From Massilia sp. Mn16-1_5 (GTDB lineage Bacteria > Pseudomonadota > Gammaproteobacteria > Burkholderiales > Burkholderiaceae_D), in the NCBI RefSeq assembly GCF_004798585.1, contig NZ_PPXQ01000005.1, forward strand, positions 62,001-126,000: a stretch of DNA of 64,000 nucleotides. Reading direction: 5' to 3'. Position 1 is the stretch's first letter. Each line of letters opens with the position of its first letter. A program made the position numbers and the translations under genes. This document shows positions 11,740-22,342 of the stretch, in pieces. The notes under the pieces are model-generated. The model had not been told where the DNA came from and did not search any database. It saw nothing but the letters and a program-made list of their open reading frames with translations.

Positions 11740-12432
11740 TCAGGTGCCCGAGGCCGTGTCGGGCGGCGCAGGCGGTGGCGGCGGTTCTTCCGGCTCTTCC
11801 GGTGCGGCCGGTTCCGCTTGCGGCTGCGGCTCTGCTTGCGGTTCCGGCTCCTGCGCCGGCTCGGCCGGCGATTCCGGCGGCGGAGCGGGCGGCGTAGCCG
11901 GCGGCACCGGCGCCGGAATCGGTACAGGCTGTGCAGCCTGATTGACCGCGCTTGCCGGCATGCCTTCTCCCGCCGTGAACTTCCACTCCGACAGGTGCTC
12001 CCTGTTCTCGAAATGCGGGAAGCGCGCATCGAAGTTCGCCAGCTTCAGCGGCTTCGCCTGCGACAGGCTGTACACGGCCAGCACCCCGGTCTGATCCCGC
12101 ATGTAGACGATGCCCCACTCCGTGCCGCCCGTGATCGGGTCGACGAAAATCTTGCGCAGGTGGCGCCGGGTGCCGGGAAAGCGCGGGTCCTTCAGCAGGT
12201 CCTGCAGCGTCGGCGGCACCGGCGTAAAACCCTTGGGCGTGGCCGCGGCATAGCTGCGCAGGGCCGCGCTGAAGGCGGCGCCGATTTCCAGCAGCTCCTG
12301 TTCGGCGGCCGCGCGGCGCAGCAGGCTGTCCACCTTGACCGTGGCCGCACCCACCATACCGAGGATCGCTACGAACACGACCAGCCCGACATAGGTGAAG
12401 CCGGCCTCGCGGCGAACAGGCGGAACTACCAT
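11740..12432 (-). CDS. Pseudopilin-like protein lacking Glu5, with a Pro/Glu-rich tail
   Basis: The 230-residue protein is the last gene of the secretion operon. It has a prepilin-peptidase type start, REAG/FTYVGLVVFVAILGMVG. Position 5 of the mature chain is Gly instead of the near-universal Glu, a feature known for tip subunits such as GspK. A globular part follows (residues 45-160) containing DPITGGTEWGIVYM and a WKFTAGEGM ending. The last ~60 residues are a low-complexity Pro/Glu/Ala tail. The start overlaps the previous pseudopilin by seven bases. It may be the pseudopilus tip or a minor pseudopilin; exact role unknown. Confidence 0.75.
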   Translation of the reverse strand: MVVPPVRREAGFTYVGLVVFVAILGMVGAATVKVDSLLRRAAAEQELLEIGAAFSAALRSYAAATPKGFTPVPPTLQDLLKDPRFPGTRRHLRKIFVDPITGGTEWGIVYMRDQTGVLAVYSLSQAKPLKLANFDARFPHFENREHLSEWKFTAGEGMPASAVNQAAQPVPIPAPVPPATPPAPPPESPAEPAQEPEPQAEPQPQAEPAAPEEPEEPPPPPAPPDTASGT

Positions 12433-12815
12433 TCGGCGTAGGGCCGGCCGTCGCGGCCATTCCCCGGCGCGCCGCTATGCAGGTCGTAGACCGCGCCCGC
12501 CACGCCCTCGTCTTCGGGCGGCACGATGACCCAGCCGCTATCCGACTCCAGGATCGGGTCCACCGGCAGGCGCGCCAGGTATTTTTTCTCGACCAGCTGT
12601 TCCAGCGAGTCCGGATAGCGGCCGGTATCGGCATGGAACTGCTCGATCACCGCGCGCGTGCTGCGCAGGTTATCCATCAGGATGGTCTCTTTGGTCTTGT
12701 CGACGCTCGGGAAGAAGCGCGGCACGGCCAGCGTGAGCAGCAGCGCGACGATGGCCAGCACCACCAGCAGTTCGATCAACGTAAAGCCACGTTTGATGGT
12801 TTGCATGCTCACCAC
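12426..12815 (-). CDS. Type II secretion pseudopilin (GspG/GspH-like)
   Basis: This 129-residue pseudopilin has the cleavage and assembly motif [22 protein letters not shown], with Glu5 present, then a long helix and a short globular end containing [20 protein letters not shown] and [13 protein letters not shown]. The proline-tyrosine spacing of that region is GspG-like, but the length is short. The start at 12815 is supported by overlap with the upstream gene; MQTIKRG at 12806 is also possible. It is presumably incorporated in the same pseudopilus as its neighbours. Confidence 0.85.
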   Translation of the reverse strand: MVSMQTIKRGFTLIELLVVLAIVALLLTLAVPRFFPSVDKTKETILMDNLRSTRAVIEQFHADTGRYPDSLEQLVEKKYLARLPVDPILESDSGWVIVPPEDEGVAGAVYDLHSGAPGNGRDGRPYAEW

Positions 12816-13279
12816 CGCCGATAGGGAATGCCGTTCAGGGAGACGCGCGGCGAAGTCGAATACACGTCGTAGACGTCGTCGCCCTCCTTCGGCTCCTCGG
12901 CCTCGCTGGCATAGCTGCGCTTGCCCCAGGTCTCGGCCTCGCTCAGCGCCGGATCGGGATTGAAGGGGTCGCGCGGCAGGCGGCGCAGGAAGTAGATCTT
13001 CGCGCCCTTCGGGCTGCGCAGATCACGCGCGCCTTCCACCAGCAGCTCCAGCCTGGCCGGGTAACCGCTGGCGCCCGCCGCCTTCGCGATGCGGCCTTCG
13101 TCGGCGGCGCGTTTATAGGCGTCGAGCGCGGCGCGGATCTCGCGCAGCGATTGGCGCAAGGCGGCTTCGTCGCGGCGCTGGACCACGGTCTGGCCGACCG
13201 GGATCACGAGCGTCGCCAGCAGCGCCAGGATGGCGAGCGTGACGAGCAGCTCGATCAGGGTGAAGCCGCGCAGCTTCAT
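12809..13279 (-). CDS. Type II secretion pseudopilin (GspG-like)
   Basis: This 156-residue pseudopilin begins [22 protein letters not shown], with Glu5. The globular half has [13 protein letters not shown] and ends [20 protein letters not shown], like the GspG C-terminal region where the calcium site lies. The product would be processed by a prepilin peptidase encoded elsewhere, since none is in the window. It overlaps both neighbouring genes by a few bases, as expected for one operon. Confidence 0.87.
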   Translation of the reverse strand: MKLRGFTLIELLVTLAILALLATLVIPVGQTVVQRRDEAALRQSLREIRAALDAYKRAADEGRIAKAAGASGYPARLELLVEGARDLRSPKGAKIYFLRRLPRDPFNPDPALSEAETWGKRSYASEAEEPKEGDDVYDVYSTSPRVSLNGIPYRRW

Positions 13280-15351
13280 TGTCCGGGCGGCCGCGCCGCT
13301 GGCGACGCCAACAGCGGCGACGGGCCTGGTGGCGGCACCGGCTGCGTGGCCGGTGGCGTGGCCGGCGGCGCCGGGATCGGCGTGACCTGCACGCCCGGTT
13401 GCGCCGAGGGCGGCACCGTGTACGGCGCCGGCGCTGTGCCGATCGGCTGCGACAGCGGCGCGCCCGTCACCGAAGGCACGGCGGGTGTCGCCGGCTGGCC
13501 CAGCGGCGGCGCCACCGGCACGGCGGGCCGCGTGGCCGGCTGCGCTGTCGGCTGCGCCGTCGGCAGGCGCACCGCCGTATCCGGGCGGCGGCGGAAGCTC
13601 GATTCGGTGCCGGCGCTGAATTCCGCGGCCCCGGCCGGCGGACGCTGCACGGTGCGCACCAGGTGCGGCGTGATCGAGAGCACGATCTCGGTCTTGTCGT
13701 CGGTATCGCGCGTGCTGCCGAAGAGGCGGCCCAGGATCGGCAGGTTGCCCACGCCCGGCACCTTGCTGCCGCTGCTGCGGTCTTCGCTGTTGATCAGGCC
13801 CGCCAGCACCTGGTTCTCGCCATCCTTCAATTGCAGCATGGTGGTCGCCGAACGGGTACCGATGCGGTAGGCCACCGCGTTCTCGGTCTGGATCGTGTCG
13901 ACCAGGTTGCTCACCTCGAGCGAGATGCGGATCCCGACTTCGTTGTTCAGGTAGATGGTCGGCTCGACGTTCAGCGTAAGACCCACATCGACATAATTGA
14001 TCGACTGCGACAGGAAGCTGCCGGTGGTTGCGGGCGAGACGTTGGTCGTGATGTTCGGGACCTTGTCGCCGATGACGACCTTGGCCTTTTCCTTGTTGCG
14101 CACACGGATGCGCGGATTGGCCAGGGTGTTCGAATCCGAGTCGGTCTTGTTGGCGTTGACGGTGGCGCGCACGCCGGTCACGCCGATCACGCTGCTGTTC
14201 AGGCCGCGCAGCTCGTCGATCGAGATCGGCGCACCGCTGCTGCCGATCAGCGGCGCGAAGCCCAGGCTCTGCGGCCAGGCCACGCCCAGGTCCATGATGC
14301 GGCTGCGCTTGATCTCCAGGACCTCGACGTCGAGCATGACTTCCGGCTCGGCCACGTCCTGCAAGGCCACCAGCTGGGTCGCCAGTTTGACCGCTTCCGG
14401 GCTGTCGCGCAGGATCACCAGGTTCAGCTTCTCGTCGACCACCACGTCGCGCGATTTCAGGATGGTCTTGAAGGTGTTGGCGATGCTTTTCGCGTCGGCG
14501 TTGGCGAGATAGAAGGTCTTGACCGTCAGCTCCTGGTATTCCTTCAGCTTGGCGGCGCTGTTCGGGTAGATCAGGATGGTGTTGCCGTCCATGACCTGGC
14601 GCTCGAGCTGGTTGGTCACCAGCAGGAAGTGCACGGCCGCTTCCACCGTGCTGTTCTTCAGGAAGATCGAGGTGCGGCCGTCCGAGCGCACGTCCTTGTC
14701 GAAGACGAAGTTCAGGCCCGAGTGGCGCGCGATGATCTCGAAGACCTGGCGCAGCGGCGCGTCGCGGAACTCGAGGCTGATCGGTTTACGGAAGCTCGCC
14801 GCCAGCGTCGCCTCGCTCGATGACGCTGCCGGCACGGCCGCCTTTTCGTCGAGTTCGACCAGCAGCTGGCGCGCGCCTTCGTGGCCGGGGCGCTCGCTCA
14901 GGATCGCGCCCAGCTTCTGGCGCGCCGCCTCGACATCCTTCTTCTCGAGATCAAGCCGCGCGGCCTCGAACAGCGCGCTGTGGCGGCGGTCCGCCTCGAT
15001 CTGGCGCATGCCGGCGCGGCCACGCTCGTTGGCCGGATCGACTTCGAGCACCTGCTGGTAGGCAGTGCGCGCGGCGTCGATGCGGCCGGCGGCCAGCTCG
15101 CGCTCGGCCTGCTCGACCAGGCGCGTCGCCGTGGCGTCGCGCGCACGCAGCAGTGCCGCGCGATACAGCGCATTGCCCGGGTCGGCCGCCACCGCTTCGC
15201 GGTACTTCGCAAGGCCGGCGCCGACCTGTTGCTGGGCCACGAGGGCATTGCCTTCCTGGTAGGCGCGCTGCGCCGTACAGCCCTGCAGCAGCGCCGCGCT
15301 GCACAGCACGGCGGCGAAGGCAGGAATGGCACGAATGCGGAAACGAACCAT
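13276..15351 (-). CDS. gspD: TPR-containing lipoprotein secretin (GspD/PilQ family)
   Basis: The 691-residue outer-membrane channel forms the exit pore of the machine. The signal peptide ends with lipobox LLQGC (Cys25), so it is a lipoprotein. Residues ~28-190 are TPR-like repeats ([36 protein letters not shown]). A secretin N0-type domain follows ([20 protein letters not shown]), then N1-type repeats, then the secretin core with [16 protein letters not shown] and [14 protein letters not shown]. The tail is ~90 residues of Pro/Ala-rich low complexity. The start codon overlaps the upstream stop (TAATG). The lipid anchor could replace a separate pilotin. Confidence 0.93.
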   Translation of the reverse strand: MVRFRIRAIPAFAAVLCSAALLQGCTAQRAYQEGNALVAQQQVGAGLAKYREAVAADPGNALYRAALLRARDATATRLVEQAERELAAGRIDAARTAYQQVLEVDPANERGRAGMRQIEADRRHSALFEAARLDLEKKDVEAARQKLGAILSERPGHEGARQLLVELDEKAAVPAASSSEATLAASFRKPISLEFRDAPLRQVFEIIARHSGLNFVFDKDVRSDGRTSIFLKNSTVEAAVHFLLVTNQLERQVMDGNTILIYPNSAAKLKEYQELTVKTFYLANADAKSIANTFKTILKSRDVVVDEKLNLVILRDSPEAVKLATQLVALQDVAEPEVMLDVEVLEIKRSRIMDLGVAWPQSLGFAPLIGSSGAPISIDELRGLNSSVIGVTGVRATVNANKTDSDSNTLANPRIRVRNKEKAKVVIGDKVPNITTNVSPATTGSFLSQSINYVDVGLTLNVEPTIYLNNEVGIRISLEVSNLVDTIQTENAVAYRIGTRSATTMLQLKDGENQVLAGLINSEDRSSGSKVPGVGNLPILGRLFGSTRDTDDKTEIVLSITPHLVRTVQRPPAGAAEFSAGTESSFRRRPDTAVRLPTAQPTAQPATRPAVPVAPPLGQPATPAVPSVTGAPLSQPIGTAPAPYTVPPSAQPGVQVTPIPAPPATPPATQPVPPPGPSPLLASPAARPPGQ

Positions 15352-15878
15352 TACTCGAATACTCCAATGTTGAGCTGCTGGATCTGGTTCAGCGGCAGGT
15401 AAGTCAGGGTCATCAGGGGCGGCGCGATGCGGTCGATGCGCCAGGACCCCTCCAGCACGGCGCCTTCGTGGGCGATGTGCGTGCTCTGGCCACTCGCGAG
15501 GTAGACTTCCCACTTGCCTTCCTCGAGCGACTTGCCGATGACGGTGAACGGCAGCGGCGGCGCGGCCGGCGGTGGAGGCGGCGCCGGTTTCGGCGGCGGA
15601 GGCGGCGGTGGAGTCCAGTCCTGGCGCCCGAACAGGGGCTTGTCCCCGGCGTTGAAGTTGTCCTTGCCGTCGCCAATCAGTGTTTCGCGCGGCACCAGGC
15701 GCGCAATTGGAGGAGCAGTCTTCGCTTCCGCCTGGCGTGCCGGCGCGGGACGCGTGGAGGCAAAGGCCGGACGCTCGACTGCCTCGGCGACCTCGGTTTC
15801 CGGACTGCGGTCGCCGAACATCAGCAGCCCGGCGGCGAACAGCAGGGCCGCGCCCATGGCGATGTGACGCGGCTTCAT
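15351..15878 (-). CDS. GspC/PilP-like inner-membrane to secretin linker
   Basis: The 175-residue protein has an N-terminal membrane helix (HIAMGAALLFAAGLLMFG), a proline-rich linker with a run of seven prolines (around residues 90-105), and a C-terminal beta-rich domain: PFTVIGKSLEEGKWEVYLA then GSWRIDRIAPPLMTLTYLPL. This is the HR/PilP-type fold that docks to the secretin N0 domain. Its place between the PilO-like gene and the secretin gene agrees. Family assignment is from architecture; whether to call it C or P is arbitrary. Confidence 0.72.
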   Translation of the reverse strand: MKPRHIAMGAALLFAAGLLMFGDRSPETEVAEAVERPAFASTRPAPARQAEAKTAPPIARLVPRETLIGDGKDNFNAGDKPLFGRQDWTPPPPPPPKPAPPPPPAAPPLPFTVIGKSLEEGKWEVYLASGQSTHIAHEGAVLEGSWRIDRIAPPLMTLTYLPLNQIQQLNIGVFE

Positions 15879-16444
15879 CGCTGCGCTCCCGGTGCGTCGG
15901 ACAGGTACAGGGTCAGGCGCAGGCGCGCTTCCAGGCCCGTCTCGGCGATGTTGTCGCGCTTGAAGCTGACGTCGTCGAGCGAGGCATAGGGCAGCGCACG
16001 CAGGGCCTGCAAGGCGAACTGCCAGACCTGGGCATAGCTGCCCTTCACCGGCAGGTTGATCTGGTACGTATGCAGCTTCGCATTGCGGTCGACACCGCGC
16101 TTGTACTCGCCCTGGCGCAGCACCAGGCCGCTTTTCGCCGCAATCCCGAACAGGGTTTTCAAGGCCGGCTCGACGTCGCGCTGGCGACCAAGCGCCGCGC
16201 GGAACACGGCCAGGTTCTCGGAGGCGCCGCTTTCCAGCACCACCGGTGTCACGGACGCCACGGGCGGCGGCAGCGCGGCCGCACGCCGTGCCCGCAGCCG
16301 CTCCGCCTCCAGCGCCTCGCGCGCCGGCAGCACCCAGGCCAATGCCAGCAGGCCGGCCAGCGCCAGCAGCAGCGCGGCGATCGTCACCGGATTCAGGGCG
16401 CGCAGCGCCAGGCGCAGGCGCAGTGCGCTCGTGGCAAGCCTCAT
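15875..16444 (-). CDS. PilO/GspM-like assembly platform protein
   Basis: The 189-residue protein has one membrane helix near residues 22-42 (NPVTIAALLLALAGLLALAW), a short coiled coil (REALEAERLRARRA), and a periplasmic ferredoxin-like domain ending LEARLRLTLYLSDAP. GEYKRGVDRNAKLHTYQINL and YAQVWQFALQALRALPYASL match the PilO pattern. The start at 16444 overlaps the PilN-like stop as ATGA. Expected partner is the PilN-like protein. Confidence 0.75.
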   Translation of the reverse strand: MRLATSALRLRLALRALNPVTIAALLLALAGLLALAWVLPAREALEAERLRARRAAALPPPVASVTPVVLESGASENLAVFRAALGRQRDVEPALKTLFGIAAKSGLVLRQGEYKRGVDRNAKLHTYQINLPVKGSYAQVWQFALQALRALPYASLDDVSFKRDNIAETGLEARLRLTLYLSDAPGAQR

Positions 16445-16995
16445 GGCGCCTCCCATCCGGCGTCGAGCTGGAAGCGCAGCGGCCGGTTCGGGTCGTGCTC
16501 CACTACCTCGTGGCGCACCAGGGTGATGGACGCGAACCATTCCTCGCGTTCGAGCAGGCTCACATAGGCCAGCATGTCGTCGCTGCTCTTCGCCTCGGCC
16601 GTGATGCGCAGCACGTGGCGCTTCGCGTCCGGCTCCAGCGCCAGCAGCGCGACGTTTTGGGGCGTCGCCGCGCGCACCGCGTCGTGCAGCGCGCGCCAGG
16701 GCAGGTTCAGTTGCGCGACCGCGGCGTTCACGGCCAGCGCTTCCTGTTCGCCGACCGGCGTGCGCGGCGTGCTCGGTGCCACGCTTGGTGCGGCGGCGCG
16801 GGCCTGCAAGGCCGCCAGTTGGGCATCGACCTCTTCGCGCGCTTCGCGGTAATCCAGCACCTGTACAAGGGCCACGGCGCACAGGGCCAGCGCGGCGATT
16901 GCCGCTACGCGCGCGGTGACGGGCGCGCGCAGCAGCGTGCGGCGCAGGCTGGAAGGGGCAAAATCGAGGCGCACAGGTCTACGTAAATTCGTCAT
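16441..16995 (-). CDS. PilN-like assembly platform protein
   Basis: The 184-residue protein begins with the cytoplasmic segment MTNLRRPVRLDFAP that in PilN binds PilM. It continues with one membrane helix (AAIAALALCAVALVQVL), a coiled coil (YREAREEVDAQLAALQARA) and a periplasmic domain (VALLALEPDAKRHVLRITAE). Start 16995 overlaps the upstream stop as ATGA. Together with its neighbours it replaces the single GspL of classical type II systems. Confidence 0.75.
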   Translation of the reverse strand: MTNLRRPVRLDFAPSSLRRTLLRAPVTARVAAIAALALCAVALVQVLDYREAREEVDAQLAALQARAAAPSVAPSTPRTPVGEQEALAVNAAVAQLNLPWRALHDAVRAATPQNVALLALEPDAKRHVLRITAEAKSSDDMLAYVSLLEREEWFASITLVRHEVVEHDPNRPLRFQLDAGWEAP

Positions 16996-17796
16996 GCTGC
17001 ACTCCCCGTGCAGGCCAGGCGCAGCGCACCGGCCTCCCCTGCCGCGCCATCCTCGAACAGGGTGCAGGCCAGGCCGTCCGCCTCGCCCGCCCAGCTGCGC
17101 GGTGCGGTCCCGCACAATTGCAACAGGCTGGGCACCGTCAATCCCAGGCGCAGCGCCTCGCGTGCAATGTGATTGTCCAGCCAGGCGCGGTCGGCGCCGG
17201 GCGGCAGCACCGCCGTGCGCAGCGCGGCCAGCATGCGGCCCTCGTAGGCGGCCAGCGTCAGCACCTGGCCGTGCACCAGGCCGAACCAGGCGCCGGGCCG
17301 GCGCAGCCTGCGCCAGCCGTTCATCGCAGCCACGAACTGCGGCACGACCTCGATCAGCGGGCAGCGCGCCGCATGCGCGGCGTCGACCACCGCGGCAAGC
17401 AGGGGCGCGGGCAGCGCGGCGGCCAGGAAGGGCTGGTCGGCGCGCCAGTCGGCGGCCAGGGTCCAGCCGGCCGTGGCGCTGCCGAACAGGCTCGTAAAAC
17501 GCATCGCGGCGGCGGCTTCGAGGTCGGCGGGACTGGCAGCCTGCGGCGGCGGAGCTACCTGCCAGATGCGCGCCAGCTCGTCGGCCAGCACCACGCTCAA
17601 GGGCCAGCCGGCGGCATCGACGCCTTCGAACAGCGTGCGCAGGCCGCGCGCCACGCTCTCCGGCTCGGGGCCATCGATGCGCACCTCGCCAAGAGGCCTG
17701 CGGCGCGCGCCGAACAGGCGGCTGGTGCGCACCAGGGCCAGGCTGTCGTGGCTCACGCCCAGGCGCAAGGCCTGCCCTGGCAAGCGTAGCGGCATT

Positions 17797-17804
<8 letters not shown>
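16992..17804 (-). CDS. PilM/GspL-cytoplasmic-domain-like protein
   Basis: This 270-residue soluble protein has no membrane helix. The opening LRLGVSHDSLALVRTSRLFG, the middle LSVVLADELARIWQVAPPP and the later AWFGLVHGQVLTLAAYEGR resemble the strand-turn patterns of the actin-like fold of PilM and of the GspL cytoplasmic half, but similarity is weak. The position between the ATPase gene and the PilN-like gene is the main support. It would link the ATPase ring to the membrane platform. It overlaps the ATPase stop by eight bases. Confidence 0.55.
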
Positions 17805-19472
<1,668 letters not shown>

Positions 19473-19476
<4 letters not shown>

Positions 19477-20660
19477 GACATATCTCCTGCCAAATCGAAG
19501 ATCGGCATGTACAGCAGCACCACGATGGCGCCGACCACGAGGCCGATCGCCGCCATCAGCAGCGGCTCGAAGGTACGCGTGAAGCGGTCGATCCAGCGGC
19601 TGATCTCGCCGTCGTAGAAGGCGGCCGACTGGGTCAGCATCGGGCCCATGTCGCCGGTGCGCTCGCCCACGCGCAGCATGCGCAGCGAGATCGGCGTGGT
19701 GAGACCATTGGCCTCGAAGGCATCCGACAGCGGCCGCCCCGATTCGATCGCGGCGCGCGCGCTGGCCAGCGCCGCGCGCAGCGTGTTCGAGACCATCGGC
19801 TGCACCGTCTCGATGGCGCTCACGATGGTGATGCCGCCCTCGGTCAGCATGCCGAGCGTGAGGTAGAGGCGCGACAGTTCGTAGATGCGCGCGCGCTCGC
19901 CAATGCCGGGCAGGCGCGCCAGCAGGCGCGTGATGCCACCGCTTTGAATGAGGCGGCGCACGCTTGTTACCGCCAGCGCCAGCAGCGCGAGCGCGCACAG
20001 GAAGAGCGCGCCGCCGTGCCGAGCCGCGAACTGGCCCCATTCGAGCAGCAATTGGCTCATCCAGGGCAGGTTGCGCCCTGCCCCCTGGTAGACCTCGGCG
20101 AAGCGCGGCACCACGTAGCCGATCAGGAAGCTGGAGACGCCGCCGCCCACGCACAGCAGGATCACCGGATAGATCGAGGCGCTGACGATTTTCGAACGCA
20201 CCGTGTCGATGCGCTGCTGGTAGTCGATGTAGCGCGCCAGCGCGCGCGGCAGGTCGCTGGTGCCTTCGGCGGCGCGCACGATGCCGACGTAGAGCGGCGG
20301 GAACAGGGCCGGCTGGGCGGCCAGCACGCTGGAAAAGCGCTTGCCCTCGCGCAGGCCCGCAAGCAGGCGTTCGAGCACGCCGCGCGCGGCCGGATTGGCT
20401 TCCTTTTCGAGCAGCGCTTCCAGGCCTTCGACGATGCCCAGGCCCGCGTTCAGTAGCGCCAGCAGCTCCTGGCTGAACAGGACCAGCGAGAGCTTCGGTC
20501 CGCGCGCGCGCGCCATGCGCACCCCGCCGCTCGGCTCGACCGCGCTGACGAACAGGCCGCGCGCCTCGACCTGGCGGCGGGCGTCGGCTTCGTCGAGCGC
20601 ATCGACCACGATGCTGGCGATCGAGAGGTCGGGCGCGAGGGTGCGAACTGCGAACTGCAT
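19473..20660 (-). CDS. gspF: Inner-membrane platform protein GspF
   Basis: The 395-residue polytopic protein anchors the ATPase and extracts pseudopilins. It has two repeats of the GspF/PilC cytoplasmic domain: LSLVLFSQELLALLNAGLGI-VEGLEAL with PPLYVGIVRAAEGTSDLPRA, and later SRLYLTLGMLTEGGITIVSA with LRMLRVGERTGDMGPML. Three membrane helices are present, the last near the C-terminus (LLMAAIGLVVGAIVVLLYMP). It follows gspG by 34 bases and overlaps gspE. Confidence 0.94.
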
Positions 20661-20694
20661 GAAGACGTGCCCGGGTGTGAGGTGATTTTGAAAA

Positions 20695-21138
20695 TCAGAG
20701 CGAGGAAATGTCGGCGTTGTCGCCGCTGCCGCCTGGCTGGCCGTCGCGGCCGAGGGACAGGATTTCGTATTCTCCCGCGGCAGCAGGCGAACGGTATTGA
20801 TACGGGTGGCCCCACGGGTCCGGCGGCACGCCCTTCTTCAGGTAGGGACCGTTCCACTTGGTGCCGGCGCTGGCGGGCGCCGTCATCAGGGCGGCCAGGC
20901 CTTCTTCGCCAGTCGGATAGCGGCCGACGTCGAGGCGGTAGGTGTCGAGCGACTTTTCAAAAGCCTCGATCTGGGCCTTGGCGATGGTCACCTCGGACTT
21001 GCCGAGCTGGGAGAAATACTTGGGACCGACATAGGCGGCAAGCAGGCCGATGATGACGATCACGACCAGCAGTTCGAGCAGCGTGAATCCACCCGCGCGC
21101 GTGCGCGACGACAGGGCCTTGCGGGTTACGACATCCAT
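20695..21138 (-). CDS. gspG: Major pseudopilin GspG
   Basis: The 147-residue protein is the first gene of the operon. A 17-residue leader ends in RAGG/FTLLELLVVIVIIGLLAAYVGP, with Glu5. It continues with the classical GspG sequence: KAQIEAFEKSLDTYRLDVGRYPT, LMTAPASAGTKWNGPYLKKG and DPWGHPYQYRSP, ending EYEILSLGRDGQPGG, where the calcium-binding loop lies. AGGAG lies eight bases before the ATG. It is expected to form the shaft of the periplasmic pseudopilus. Confidence 0.95.
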   Translation of the reverse strand: MDVVTRKALSSRTRAGGFTLLELLVVIVIIGLLAAYVGPKYFSQLGKSEVTIAKAQIEAFEKSLDTYRLDVGRYPTGEEGLAALMTAPASAGTKWNGPYLKKGVPPDPWGHPYQYRSPAAAGEYEILSLGRDGQPGGSGDNADISSL

Positions 21139-21177
21139 CCGGACACTCCTGAGTTGACCATTCGATCAAACCCGTGA

Positions 21178-21206
21178 AGCGTATCACGGCAATATACTTC
21201 AGGCAA
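21178..21206 (-). promoter_or_regulatory. Candidate sigma-70 promoter of the secretion operon
   Basis: On the minus strand, TTGCCT (21201-21206) and TACGCT (21178-21183) are spaced by 17 bases, about 40 bases before the gspG start. Both hexamers deviate from consensus. Confidence 0.4.
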
Positions 21207-21252
21207 CCAAATAGGCCCTCCCGACAGCCCTGCTTCTGCCCTCTCCGAAGGT

Positions 21253-21666
21253 CTAACGCACTGCCGCCGTGTCGCCCAGCTGGCAGGTGTTCGCCCGGCA
21301 GGCGGCAACGGGCGTCGGTACCACCATGCAGTTCGAGATCATGCCGGAACGCTGGTTGTTCGACTGCTGCTCGGCCTTGTAGCGTTCTGCCAGGGCCTGG
21401 AGTTCGGCAGCGTCCGTCTTCGCGGTGGAATAGGCAAGATGGCTGGCCGGCCCGCCGCAGGCCTTGGCGCCGATCGGCAGCACCTGGCATTGGCTGTCGC
21501 TACTGCACTCGGCCTTGCCGATCAGGGCCTGGATCTGCCCCAGGGTGCTTGAGGCGGACGGCGCGGCGGCGCGGGCCTGGGCCGGTGCAGGCGTGGAGGA
21601 CGGGCCATCGGCCCGGGTCGCGCAGGCCGTGCAGGCCAGCAATAAGAGGATGGCAAGTTGTCGCAT
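21253..21666 (-). CDS. Small cysteine-containing lipoprotein
   Basis: The 137-residue protein has a signal peptide MRQLAILLLLACTACA; a lipobox is readable at LLAC12 or CTAC15. After a low-complexity Ala/Pro/Ser linker (residues 18-42) comes a compact domain with CSSDSQCQVLPIGAKACGGP, a central charged helix (AAELQALAERYKAEQQSNNQ) and C-MVVPTPVAACRANTCQLG. The six cysteines suggest disulfides and therefore a periplasmic location. I recognise no named family. It lies just upstream of the secretion operon on the same strand, with 114 bases between, so a link is possible but not shown. Confidence 0.7.
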   Translation of the reverse strand: MRQLAILLLLACTACATRADGPSSTPAPAQARAAAPSASSTLGQIQALIGKAECSSDSQCQVLPIGAKACGGPASHLAYSTAKTDAAELQALAERYKAEQQSNNQRSGMISNCMVVPTPVAACRANTCQLGDTAAVR

Positions 21667-21980
21667 CAGCTCATCATACGCATGCGGCCCTGCGGGTCAA
21701 GCGTGCGCACGGTCCCTCAAACAACGCAGCACGAAATGATGGAGCCATGCCGGCGTCCGCGGCTGTGGCAAAGACGCGACGCCCACGAAAATAAGTGCAT
21801 CTAGGCACTTTTAATTTCCCTTAGGATATTTCCTACTATCACCATTCAACTTCTTCCATTTTGCATCTATCTTGTGTTCAAGATCTTCTATCTACACCGA
21901 TCTCTCCACAAATCAATTGATACCTGGAAAGAATATTCGCTACAATGGATTTCATCACTGACGAGCCTGCCTCAACCATC
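21667..21980. promoter_or_regulatory. Divergent AT-rich intergenic region with a good plus-strand promoter
   Basis: This stretch is strikingly AT-rich from 21785 to 21950 and contains no convincing gene. TTGATA (21917-21922) and TACAAT (21941-21946), spaced 18 bases, form a good promoter for the small lipoprotein at 21981. AAGTGC (21793-21798) and GCACTT (21805-21810) make an inverted repeat with a 6-nt spacer followed by TTAATTT, perhaps an operator or weak terminator. Confidence 0.6.
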
Positions 21981-22277
21981 ATGAAGACCTCCCGCCTTAC
22001 CGCCCTTTTCAGCATGACCCTGATTGCCGCCCTCACCGCCTGCGGCGGCACCGCGCCGGAAGGCGCCCTGCCGACGGCCCAGTCGGCAGCCGTGCAGTCC
22101 GCACCTGTACAGTCCGCAGCCGTGACCCGCGTCGTCGACCTCTCGGTCGATCCTGCCGCGGTCGGCCAGACGCCGGCCCCCGATTGCGCCGCCGAGAACT
22201 GCGCGGGCCTGCGCATCATCGACGGCAACGCCGAAGCCTTCCGCATCGACGCCATGCGCCGCGCCGGCCAGGGCTGA
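21981..22277 (+). CDS. Small putative lipoprotein
   Basis: The 98-residue protein has signal peptide MKTSRLTALFSMTLIAALTA and lipobox Cys21 followed by GG. A linker with an imperfect triple repeat (QSAAVQSAPVQSAAV) leads to a short domain with CAAENC, then GLRIIDGNAEAFRIDAMRR. The two close cysteines could form a disulfide. No family is recognised. The start at 21981 gives a proper signal peptide; the upstream in-frame ATG (21945) would overlap the -10 box. It is a single gene ahead of a terminator. Confidence 0.72.
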   Translation: MKTSRLTALFSMTLIAALTACGGTAPEGALPTAQSAAVQSAPVQSAAVTRVVDLSVDPAAVGQTPAPDCAAENCAGLRIIDGNAEAFRIDAMRRAGQG

Positions 22278-22284
22278 TCCACCA

Positions 22285-22322
22285 ATAAAAAAGGCACACC
22301 GGGCCGCAGCCGGGTGTGCCTT
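22285..22322 (-). terminator. Terminator of the nuclease/PEP-CTERM operon
   Basis: AAGGCACACC (22291-22300) pairs with GGTGTGCCTT (22313-22322). On the minus strand a TTTTTT run follows. The convergent lipoprotein may also end here, though with a poor T tract. Confidence 0.8.
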
Positions 22323-22342
22323 GCTCACGCATTTGGCGCGAT

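Noticed and set aside
19477..20154. 226-residue upstream extension of GspE
   Set aside because: Overlaps gspF in another frame; the GTG overlapping the gspF stop with AGGAGA upstream is the better start.
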